Below are positions 44,051 to 50,277 of a DNA stretch of 50,277 nt, one piece after another. How positions within the stretch are numbered: the first letter of the stretch is position 1; each line of letters starts with the position of its first letter. The DNA comes from Candidatus Gastranaerophilales bacterium (lineage in GTDB: Bacteria; Cyanobacteriota; Vampirovibrionia; Gastranaerophilales; JAILCC01): assembly GCA_028696075.1 (NCBI GenBank), contig JAQVHS010000010.1:1-50277 (forward strand), in the 5' to 3' direction. The translations under genes were made by a program, and so were the position numbers. The notes under the pieces are model-generated. The model had not been told where the DNA came from, did no database searches, and was given only the letters and a program-made list of their open reading frames with translations.

Positions 44051-44928
44051 TGGATCCGATATCAGCAGCAAAACCTCTTTCTCAACAATCAATTCTTAGG
44101 AAGTCATTTGCAAAAGTAGGCGAATACATACCTAAAAAAATAGGTGATGTATTCGAACTTAATAACAAAGGTAATCTTGGCAGATACTCCCTGATTTTCT
44201 TCTCTATGATATTTGTAATGGGAGTAAGGATGTACAAAGCCAGAGATGCACACGAAAGAAGAGAAGCACTGACCAGAGATGCTTCTACAATCCTTGCCTG
44301 CATGGGCGGCGTACCCGTATTAAAAAATATTATGTCTACAGCGTTAGATAAAGCAACAAAAATCCCAACCGCTGCAAACGGCAAATTTTTCAAAAAAGCA
44401 ATTTCCTATGACGGCTTGGCTGACTGGTATTCCAAAGCTGATATTATGGAGCAAAAAGTCCTTACAGTAGCTAAAAACATTGATAAAAACGGCGGAGATG
44501 TAGTAAAAGCCTTTAATTTACTCGGCGATAACGCAAAAGGCTGTGTAAATACCATACTTAATGGCAAAGACGCTACTTCAAAAAATCTATTAACCGCTCT
44601 TGAAAACATAGCTGAAAAAACTACAAACTTCACAACAGGCAGCGGAAAATTAAAACAGGCCTGTGATACATTAACGGATATGTTGTCTAACAGTAAGAAC
44701 GAATTAGTAAAATCAGCAAAAAGGTTAAAAGCTGTACCCGACATTGTGAGTTTACTTCTAATCACATTGGTTTTAGGCTGGGGAATACCCGCATTTAATA
44801 TTAAATTAACCAGAAAAAAGGTAAAATCCAACGAAAACAAACCTGCTCAAAATCATATTGAACCTGCTATATCAGCTCCCCAACAAACAGTAATAAAAGA
44901 ATTTTTTCAAAAAGCGGCTTTAAAGTAA
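44050..44928 (+). CDS. Membrane protein of unknown function, second of the pair
   Basis: A 292-residue protein whose layout repeats that of the preceding gene: hydrophobic segment SLIFFSMIFVMGVRMYKARD (about 56-75), second weak one around ILACMGGVPVLKNIM, a helical charged middle (about 110-225), then a C-terminal hydrophobic segment IVSLLLITLVLGWGIPAF (about 235-252) followed by a Lys/Asn/Pro-rich tail. A strong AAGGAGG (44034-44040) precedes the ATG. The two are probably divergent paralogues forming a complex, which is an inference from layout and coupling. No named family. It ends 1 base before the convergent HD-GYP gene stop. Confidence 0.68.
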   Translation: MDPISAAKPLSQQSILRKSFAKVGEYIPKKIGDVFELNNKGNLGRYSLIFFSMIFVMGVRMYKARDAHERREALTRDASTILACMGGVPVLKNIMSTALDKATKIPTAANGKFFKKAISYDGLADWYSKADIMEQKVLTVAKNIDKNGGDVVKAFNLLGDNAKGCVNTILNGKDATSKNLLTALENIAEKTTNFTTGSGKLKQACDTLTDMLSNSKNELVKSAKRLKAVPDIVSLLLITLVLGWGIPAFNIKLTRKKVKSNENKPAQNHIEPAISAPQQTVIKEFFQKAALK

Positions 44929-44929
44929 T

Positions 44930-46075
44930 TTAATAAATATCTTTGACCAAATTCTTATCTTCAGAAAAATACTGCCTTAAAATACTGTAATCAATATAGT
45001 ATTTTTCAGGATTAGCCTGCGCCTGTTTAAATATACCTTCGACTTTGAGGAATAATTTCACCAGCTCAGGGTCAAACTGCGTACCCGAACATCTTTCAAT
45101 CTCCGCTTTTGCAACTTCATGAGATAAAGCTTTTCTATATGAACGACTGGAAGTCATTGCATCATAAGTATCGGCAATAGCGATAATCCTGGCGCTTAGC
45201 GGAATTTCTTCACCTCTGATTCCAAGGGGATAACCTTGTCCGTCCCAACGTTCATGGTGTGTATTTAACCACTCTGATACAGTTGATAACTTACGAATAC
45301 TCGTTAACATCTTCTTACCCTGCCCCGGATGACTCTTCATGATTTCATATTCATCATCGGATAATTTACCGGGTTTGCATATAATATTATCGGGTATACC
45401 GATTTTACCTATATCATGCAGTAACCCTGCTGTTTCGATTTCTTCAAGAAATTTATCGGTAACGTCATCCATATGCTTGGTCAAAATTAAAGAATAAAGC
45501 GTAACGCGCAAAGAATGTCCGTGAGTGTAGGCATCTTTAGCATCCAAAGCATTAGAAATGGATTTAATAGTGGTATAAAAAAGCTCTTTCAAATCAATAA
45601 GCATATCTTTTTTATTTTTCGAAAGCTCAAACACATCAATCCCGTTTTTGACAATTAACATAAGTTCTTCAGGGTCAAACGGCTTCATAATATATTGGAA
45701 TAGATTACATTTATTGATACTGTCAACCAATATTTCCAAATCAGAATGTCCTGTTAAAAGCATTCTAATCATATCAGGATATTTTTGAGCAGCCTCGCTA
45801 AACATTTCTGTTCCCTGCATAGCGGGCATTTTTTGGTCGCTTATAACCAGAGAAATTCTATCGCCCTGCTCTTCAATAACTTTTAAGCCTTCAACACCGT
45901 TTGTAGCGGTCAAAATATCGTATTTAGAACGCAAAGTACGCTTTAGCAACGCCAAATTATTAGGTTCATCATCAACCAATAAAACAGTGTGTTTTTTATC
46001 TTTTTTATTAGCTTCCAGAATCACTCTATGGAAGGTTTCTAAATATGATTCGTGAAACTCGTCAGACTTTAACAT
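44930..46075 (-). CDS. Response regulator with intact HD-GYP domain
   Basis: A 381-residue protein: N-terminal helix, receiver domain (HTVLLVDDEPNNLALLKRTL; phospho-acceptor in LVISDQKMPAMQG), then a complete HD-GYP phosphodiesterase domain: AYTHGHSLRVTLY (first His present), GLLHDIGKIGIPD, MKSHPGQG, THHERWDGQGYP and IIAIADTYDAMTSSRSYRKA. It should hydrolyse c-di-GMP. It resembles the regulator at 22031-23017 throughout (VDDEPNNLALLKRTLR versus VDDEENNLQLLNRTLR), so the two are probable paralogues. No kinase is adjacent. It lies as a single gene. Confidence 0.92.
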   Translation of the reverse strand: MLKSDEFHESYLETFHRVILEANKKDKKHTVLLVDDEPNNLALLKRTLRSKYDILTATNGVEGLKVIEEQGDRISLVISDQKMPAMQGTEMFSEAAQKYPDMIRMLLTGHSDLEILVDSINKCNLFQYIMKPFDPEELMLIVKNGIDVFELSKNKKDMLIDLKELFYTTIKSISNALDAKDAYTHGHSLRVTLYSLILTKHMDDVTDKFLEEIETAGLLHDIGKIGIPDNIICKPGKLSDDEYEIMKSHPGQGKKMLTSIRKLSTVSEWLNTHHERWDGQGYPLGIRGEEIPLSARIIAIADTYDAMTSSRSYRKALSHEVAKAEIERCSGTQFDPELVKLFLKVEGIFKQAQANPEKYYIDYSILRQYFSEDKNLVKDIY

Positions 46076-46132
46076 GCAAACCCATTAAAAAATTTTGCCA
46101 CTTAATTAGATTATACCACTTTTAGCATTTTT

Positions 46133-46516
46133 TTACACATTATTCTTTTCTAATATCGGCAAAATTAGCTCATATAAACGATAAAGCCGTTGTTTATCAT
46201 TCAAATACAAATAACCGATAAGCGCTTCAAAAGCAGTAGCAAGCCTGTGTGCCTGCTGGTTAACTTTTTTCGACACTCCGAGCGATAAATTTCTTCCGCG
46301 GCGAACTATCTCAAGCTCCTCTTGCGATAAATAAGACTCTATTTGTTCTAAAATATCAGCCTGAAACTGTGCATTAACAAAAGAAACCGTAAGTTTATGC
46401 AAAGTTTTAAGATTTTGGGTAAGAGAAATCGTATACTCTCTTACAAAAACCTCATAAACACTATCACCTAAATGTGCCAGATTTTTAATATTATTTTTAT
46501 AAGAGCTATTGGTCAA
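46133..46516 (-). CDS. mrnC: Mini-ribonuclease 3
   Basis: MrnC is an RNase III catalytic domain without a dsRNA-binding domain, used in 23S rRNA maturation in Firmicutes and cyanobacteria. It shows LAHLGDSVYEVFVREYTISL (about 13-32) with the catalytic acidic residues, QAHRLATAFEALIGYLYLND (about 88-107) with the second acidic site, and nothing beyond residue 127. It lies 19 bases after the upstream pilin-like gene on the same strand. The genome therefore has both rnc and mrnC. Confidence 0.92.
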   Translation of the reverse strand: MTNSSYKNNIKNLAHLGDSVYEVFVREYTISLTQNLKTLHKLTVSFVNAQFQADILEQIESYLSQEELEIVRRGRNLSLGVSKKVNQQAHRLATAFEALIGYLYLNDKQRLYRLYELILPILEKNNV

Positions 46517-46535
46517 TGCTATTCAAACCCCGGAA

Positions 46536-47237
46536 CTAATAATAGGTAATCATACCGTCATTCAAAATCCTGTCACCGCAGCCTATCCAATCCGCACAGG
46601 TTGTATCACTCTTGCTTGCAGGGCAGCAAGCGCCGTCTTTTGTGGAATTAAGAGGCCTTAAGCTCTCTACTAAAGAACCGGGGGCAGTAGTATCTTCATC
46701 AAAAGTAAAATAAAAAATATCTTTACCAATAAAATTAGGACCTTTTTTACCGTTAATATCCACAGCAACATAATCAATCCCGGTACCATCGGCTTGAGTA
46801 TTTCCTATTCCAATAATCATTCCGTTTTTCAAAATAATTGTACGGGCGTCATTAACATAATAAGTCCTTCCTTCGTTATTTCTAGCAATTCTTGCTATAT
46901 TGGCAGCCTGGGCTGAAAATTCAATAGCCGGAGGTCTAAATGGCAACATTCTTGCTGCTCTGGCGTGGGGTACAACCTTCATCTTTTTTTCTATAGCCTG
47001 TTGTAGAAATCCTGCACTACCGTTATTAGTCTCATCAATTTCACCTTTAGCACGCATAGTGGGAACTGCTCTTTGAACCAAATTCAACTCCGTATAAATC
47101 TTTTTATAAGAAGTCGCTAAAACCGATTTTTCATTATCCGCCACAATAGAAGGCAGCATTATCATAGCAATGCCTGCAACAAGCACCATTGCTATAACCA
47201 CCTCTAATATTGTAAAACCTTGTAGATATTTTCTCAT
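46536..47237 (-). CDS. Type IV pilin-like protein
   Basis: A 233-residue protein with a standard prepilin start (YLQG|FTILEVVIAMVLVAGIA), Glu5 present. The C-terminal part has Cys-rich GACCPASKSDTTCADWIGC and ends RILNDGMITYY. A central segment (DINGKKGPNFIGKDIFYFTF) is nearly the same as in the upstream gene (DLNAQKGPNTIGKDIHYFWI), so the two are paralogues. It starts 9 bases after that gene and 19 before mrnC. It is a minor pilin or pseudopilin; its function beyond this is unknown. Confidence 0.85.
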   Translation of the reverse strand: MRKYLQGFTILEVVIAMVLVAGIAMIMLPSIVADNEKSVLATSYKKIYTELNLVQRAVPTMRAKGEIDETNNGSAGFLQQAIEKKMKVVPHARAARMLPFRPPAIEFSAQAANIARIARNNEGRTYYVNDARTIILKNGMIIGIGNTQADGTGIDYVAVDINGKKGPNFIGKDIFYFTFDEDTTAPGSLVESLRPLNSTKDGACCPASKSDTTCADWIGCGDRILNDGMITYY

Positions 47238-47246
47238 TTAACCACC

Positions 47247-48038
47247 CTAAAAATATGTTATTTTTCCGTCTTCGAACACTCTGTATGTACATCCAAATAA
47301 ATTTACTTTATCCAAACCTCTTTTTGTAGGCAGAGTAGTATATTCTCCCTCATTATTAATCACTCCGCAGTCCAACCCGTCAACTTCACCAAACGGAATA
47401 ATACCTTCCTTATTCACAATCCAAAAATAATGAATATCCTTGCCGATGGTATTAGGACCTTTTTGAGCATTCAAATCCACTTCTATAATACCGCAAACAG
47501 GCAAGGAATTATTAGCAGATGCAAGATAATCGGACATGTCGGCATTACATAGATGATTATAAACAACATTTACAGATGCCCCGTTTTTTAGTACTGCAGC
47601 AGCCATAGTATCTTGTGAAATACCAACTATATCTGCTTCATAGTCAAATCCTGTCTTGTTTAAAAATTCTCGTTTATTGAAATATTCGCTACCGTAGTAA
47701 TCTTCATATTTCTCCGCATTAGCTCCGACAACATCATTTTCATTATCATAAGTAACAATGGGCTCAAGATACTTAACCAACTCATCTCTAAAGCATTTAT
47801 TACTTGCTGCCCCGGCTGCGTCCGCCGAACATACGGTAGTATAATCACTGTGATTTTTGGCCAAAATCACAAGCATAGCTTGTTGTATGTCATTATTAAC
47901 TTTTTTCAGCTGGGTAGAAAAAAGTGACTTTTCAGAGCTTTTCATAATAGAAGGGATGACAAATGTACCAACAAGCACAAAAATTACCATTGCGGTTAAT
48001 ATTTCCATAAGGGTAAAAGCGCTAAATTTTTTCTCCAA
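47247..48038 (-). CDS. Type IV pilin-like protein with Ala before the cleavage site
   Basis: A 263-residue pilin-like protein. The N-terminus (EKKFSA|FTLMEILTAMVIFVLV) has Phe1 and Glu5 but Ala rather than Gly at -1, which is unusual and may slow prepilin peptidase cleavage. The globular part contains three or four Cys pairs (TTVCSADAAG, NKCFRDEL, HLCNADM, PVCGIIEV, GLDCGVI, FGCTYRV) and ends RVFEDGKITYF. It heads a unit with the second pilin-like gene and mrnC. Confidence 0.83.
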   Translation of the reverse strand: MEKKFSAFTLMEILTAMVIFVLVGTFVIPSIMKSSEKSLFSTQLKKVNNDIQQAMLVILAKNHSDYTTVCSADAAGAASNKCFRDELVKYLEPIVTYDNENDVVGANAEKYEDYYGSEYFNKREFLNKTGFDYEADIVGISQDTMAAAVLKNGASVNVVYNHLCNADMSDYLASANNSLPVCGIIEVDLNAQKGPNTIGKDIHYFWIVNKEGIIPFGEVDGLDCGVINNEGEYTTLPTKRGLDKVNLFGCTYRVFEDGKITYF

Positions 48039-48163
48039 TTATTCAACTCCGAAAAATTAACACTTTTATTTTAACATATTTTCATAAAAATCAGTAACTA
48101 TTTTTAATCATGACAAAGTTTTAATGCTAGAATAGAGAAAAACGAATGAAGAAGGAGACAAAA

Positions 48164-49831
48164 ATGAGAAGTGATGAAATAAAAGAAGGTTTAGACAGAG
48201 CAGGACATCGGTCATTATTAATGGCAACAGGTGTTTCTCCCACACAATTTAAAAAGACTCCGTTCATCGGAATAGCAAGCAGCTTCTCGGATTTAGTCCC
48301 CGGTCATATAGGAATGCGCGACCTTGAACGCCAAATTGAAAAGGGCATCCATACAGGGGGTGCTCAAGCATTTATATTCGGAACACCCGCAGTTTGCGAC
48401 GGAATAGCAATGGGGCACAGCGGAATGGGCTACTCTCTGCCTTCAAGAGATTTAATAGCGGATTGTGTAGAATCGGTGGCAAATGCACATCAACTTGACG
48501 GTCTTGTTTTACTCTCAAACTGCGATAAAATCACGCCGGGTATGCTGATGGCAGCGCTAAGGCTTGATATCCCATGTGTTTTAGTAACAGCGGGACCAAT
48601 GCTTGACGGTTCTTGTAAAAATGTTAATTTAACAATGATAAAAGGCACCTTTGAGGCAACAGGTCAATACAAAGCAGGCAAATTAACCCTTGAAGAACTT
48701 CAAGCAATGGAAATAGAAGCCTGCCCGAGTGCCGGAGCTTGTCAGGGTCTTTATACAGCAAACACTATGGCGTGCTTATCCGAGGTAATGGGAATAAGTA
48801 TGCAGGGCTGCGCAACAAGCAGCGCAGTAAGCGCAAAAAAACGCAGAATAGCATTCGAAAGCGGCGTTCTTATTAGCGAACTTATAGCAAAAAATATCAA
48901 ACCAAGCTCAATAATAACAAGAGAAAGTATGAGAAACGCAATAATAGCGGATTTAGCATTAGGCGGTTCCACTAACTCTATCCTGCACCTCCTTGCAATA
49001 GCAAACGAAGGCGGAATTGATATTACCCTTAATGATTTTAGCGAACTAAGCCAAAAAATCCCGCAAATAATCAAGCTTGACCCGTCAAGCGCGCTTACAA
49101 TGACAGATTTTGACAAAGCAGGCGGAATACCGGGAACATTTAAACAACTTTGGGGTAATACGACTGAACTTACTGACCTTCCAAACGTCCAAGGCGAAAA
49201 AATCAGCGAAATTGCCGCAAAAACCTGGGTTGACAGCGATGTCATAAAACCGTTTGACAATCCTATAACAAGCAACCCCGGTCTTGCTGTTCTATACGGA
49301 AATCTTGCGCAAGAAGGCGCTGTAGTGAAAATTTCAGGTGTTGAAAAAGAATGCCTTACTTTTGAAGGCACCGCCAAAACCTTTGACAGTGAAGAAGCCT
49401 GCATGCAAGCAATCAACAACGATGAAATAAAACCAAAAACAGTTATCATTATAAGATACGAAGGACCAAAAGGCGGTCCCGGCATGAGGGAAATGCTTGC
49501 TCCAACCTCAGCAATAGTAGGCAAAGGCTTAGGTAAAGAAGTAGCATTAATAACAGACGGCAGATTTTCAGGCGGCACAAGAGGACTTTGCATAGGACAT
49601 GTCTGCCCCGAAGCGAGTATGAACGGTCTTATTGCTTTGATAGAAGACGGCGATAAAATACAAATCGACATTCCAAACAGAACAATCAATCTTGATGTAT
49701 CTCAAGAAGAATTGGATAAAAGAAAAGCCAACTTCAAACAACCAAGCCCGAAAGTCGTAAAAGGCTATCTTGCAAAATTTGCCAAAACAACCACAAGCGC
49801 GAGCAAAGGCGCCATAACCTCCGCATCTTAG
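48164..49831 (+). CDS. ilvD: Dihydroxy-acid dehydratase
   Basis: IlvD dehydrates 2,3-dihydroxy acids in Val, Ile and Leu synthesis using an iron-sulfur cluster. It shows [16 protein letters not shown] (about 31-46), [20 protein letters not shown] (about 80-99), [19 protein letters not shown] with a cluster Cys, [20 protein letters not shown] (about 186-205), [20 protein letters not shown], and [20 protein letters not shown] near the end. The VPGH version lacks the extra Cys of plant-type [2Fe-2S] enzymes, so a [4Fe-4S] cluster is more likely. I chose the ATG at 48164, six bases after AAGGAG; the upstream ATG at 48146 is before that site. It complements ilvE at 18 kb. Confidence 0.95.
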   Translation: MRSDEIKEGLDRAGHRSLLMATGVSPTQFKKTPFIGIASSFSDLVPGHIGMRDLERQIEKGIHTGGAQAFIFGTPAVCDGIAMGHSGMGYSLPSRDLIADCVESVANAHQLDGLVLLSNCDKITPGMLMAALRLDIPCVLVTAGPMLDGSCKNVNLTMIKGTFEATGQYKAGKLTLEELQAMEIEACPSAGACQGLYTANTMACLSEVMGISMQGCATSSAVSAKKRRIAFESGVLISELIAKNIKPSSIITRESMRNAIIADLALGGSTNSILHLLAIANEGGIDITLNDFSELSQKIPQIIKLDPSSALTMTDFDKAGGIPGTFKQLWGNTTELTDLPNVQGEKISEIAAKTWVDSDVIKPFDNPITSNPGLAVLYGNLAQEGAVVKISGVEKECLTFEGTAKTFDSEEACMQAINNDEIKPKTVIIIRYEGPKGGPGMREMLAPTSAIVGKGLGKEVALITDGRFSGGTRGLCIGHVCPEASMNGLIALIEDGDKIQIDIPNRTINLDVSQEELDKRKANFKQPSPKVVKGYLAKFAKTTTSASKGAITSAS

Positions 49832-49868
49832 AAGCTGAGATGAGTTTAAGAGGTGAAGAATTATTTTT
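49831..49868 (+). repeat. Direct repeat copy A (38 bases)
   Basis: It begins GAAGCTGAGATGAG, ends AAGAATTATTTTT, and matches copy B at 50240-50277 in 35 of 38 bases. It starts at the last base of the ilvD stop codon. A third, shorter and more divergent version (GAAGTTGAGATTAAGTTTAA) lies at 49922-49941. Confidence 0.8.
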
Positions 49869-49906
49869 GTCATTGCGAAAAATGCGAAGCATTTTGTGGC
49901 AATCCA
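49869..49906. repeat. Palindromic TCATTGCGA...CAATCC element
   Basis: Stem made of ATTGC (49872-49876) plus AAAATGC (49879-49885), a GAA loop, then GCATTTT (49889-49895) and GCAAT (49899-49903). The TCATTGCGA...GCAATCC frame is a widely seen intergenic repeat type in bacteria. It lies directly after copy A. Confidence 0.7.
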
Positions 49907-49953
49907 GTGGAAAGAAGCTAAGAAGTTGAGATTAAGTTTAAGAGCTTAAAAAA

Positions 49954-50111
49954 GCAGGCTTTACGATATAGGATAGGACGCTATTCATTGTTTGAAATCA
50001 GAGTATTACTTTGCCTAACGACATTTTTAACCACTTAGGCTAAGTTATGCTCTGATTGAGTTTGAATAGCACTGGACTTTAGAAATAAATTTTAATAGTA
50101 GTAAAGCCTGC
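49954..50111. mobile_element. MITE-like 158-base imperfect palindrome
   Basis: Perfect terminal repeats GCAGGCTTTAC (49954-49964) and GTAAAGCCTGC (50101-50111). Nested matching arms are GCTATTCA/TGAATAGC (49980-49987 / 50063-50070), AATCAGAG/CTCTGATT (49996-50003 / 50050-50057) and GCCTAA/TTAGGC (50013-50018 / 50035-50040), with a 16-base central loop. No coding frame. It could be a miniature inverted-repeat element or a structured non-coding RNA; a single copy cannot tell them apart. Confidence 0.6.
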
Positions 50112-50154
50112 GGCAGAAGCCGACTAAGCGTATTTTTTCTTTTTCTTTGGTTCG

Positions 50155-50192
50155 TTTCTTTTTCTTTTTGTTCGCATAAAAAGAAAAAGAAA
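50155..50192. repeat. Perfect 15-base pyrimidine/purine hairpin
   Basis: TTTCTTTTTCTTTTT (50155-50169) is perfectly complementary to 50178-50192 around the loop GTTCGCAT. A related TTTTTCTTTGGTTCG precedes it, hinting at local duplication. There is no T-run after it on the plus strand, so it is unlikely to be a normal terminator; it is probably a REP-like element. Confidence 0.65.
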
Positions 50193-50239
50193 TGGACAAT
50201 CAATATGAAGGCTTGGAAGCTGGGAAGTTAGGAAGCTGA

Positions 50240-50277
50240 GAAGTTGAGATGAGTTTAATAGGCGAAGAATTATTTTT
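50240..50277 (+). repeat. Direct repeat copy B (38 bases)
   Basis: Matches copy A (49831-49868) in 35 of 38 bases and runs to the window edge. Just before it (50213-50240) the motif GGAAGCTGGGAAG/GGAAGCTGAGAAG is tandemly repeated. The two copies bracket about 370 bases holding the palindromes, so the whole may be one compound repeat unit. Confidence 0.78.

Noticed and set aside
48751-49689. 312-residue minus-strand open frame opposite ilvD
   Set aside because: It is a shadow of a strongly conserved gene; its translation has no family features and no ribosome-binding site.
1-50277. tRNA, rRNA, CRISPR or prophage features
   Set aside because: No cloverleaf-like sequences, regular spaced repeats, integrases or phage structural genes were seen in the gaps or frames; short RNAs could still be missed by eye.

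Overview
The window reads as an AT-rich bacterial chromosome segment from a flagellated, diderm-like bacterium, most probably of the non-photosynthetic cyanobacterial relatives (Vampirovibrionia/'Melainabacteria', perhaps Gastranaerophilales). Three things suggest this: a stand-alone DprA/SLOG-like protein (6780-7328) closely resembling a short protein I know from cyanobacteria; type IV pilin-like proteins with the FTFAELMISL type of N-terminus; and several lineage-type membrane proteins of unknown function. The placement is an inference from recalled families, not from a search. TAA, TAG and TGA all act as normal stops. I see no rRNA, tRNA, CRISPR array, transposase or prophage.

Layout. 1-2.6 kb: a flagellar hook cluster, fliK (3' part, with two in-frame stops), flgD and flgE, closed by a bidirectional terminator. 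2.6-10.2 kb: housekeeping genes, mostly on the minus strand: rsmI with a winged-helix protein, pcrA, then pyrH-frr-cdsA-rnc, with the SLOG gene on the plus strand. 10.2-15.8 kb: M16 protease-thrB-rsfS, followed by a hexapeptide acyltransferase gene that lies between the intact rsfS-thrB and a shrunken, decayed second copy of the same two genes. 15.8-18 kb: a diguanylate cyclase and an SH3-like exported protein. 18.1-23 kb (plus): ilvE-mlaE, a tiny Cys-rich protein, a small membrane protein, and a histidine kinase/HD-GYP response-regulator pair whose HD-GYP domain has lost a metal-binding His. 23-27 kb (minus): the flagellar export and switch operon, tandem-SpoA FliM/FliN-like protein-fliO-fliP-fliQ-extra gene-fliR. 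27-30 kb (plus): cca-M29 aminopeptidase-rlmH, chained by TAATG overlaps. 30-33.3 kb: thrS and metK. 33.5-42 kb: a membrane protein of unknown function facing ftsH-gltA(gltD-like)-glycosyltransferase-MsbA-like ABC exporter, plus a class V aminotransferase. 42.3-48 kb: one pilin-like gene, a translationally coupled pair of related-looking membrane proteins of unknown function, an intact HD-GYP response regulator, mrnC, and two more pilin-like genes. 48.2-49.8 kb: ilvD. The last 450 bases are non-coding and packed with repeats, including a roughly 158-base imperfect palindrome resembling a MITE.

Themes. Flagellar assembly (hook plus export gate) occurs beside three c-di-GMP-type signalling genes (one GGDEF, two HD-GYP) and three pilin-like genes, which fits a motile-to-surface lifestyle switch. 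Envelope biogenesis is represented by cdsA, mlaE, the MsbA-like exporter, a GT2 glycosyltransferase and the acyltransferase. The most novel-looking material is the coupled membrane protein pair at 43-45 kb, the gene at 33.5 kb, the compact FliM/FliN hybrid with the extra gene between fliQ and fliR, the degenerate HD-GYP receiver, the scarred rsfS-thrB duplication, and the terminal repeat cluster.
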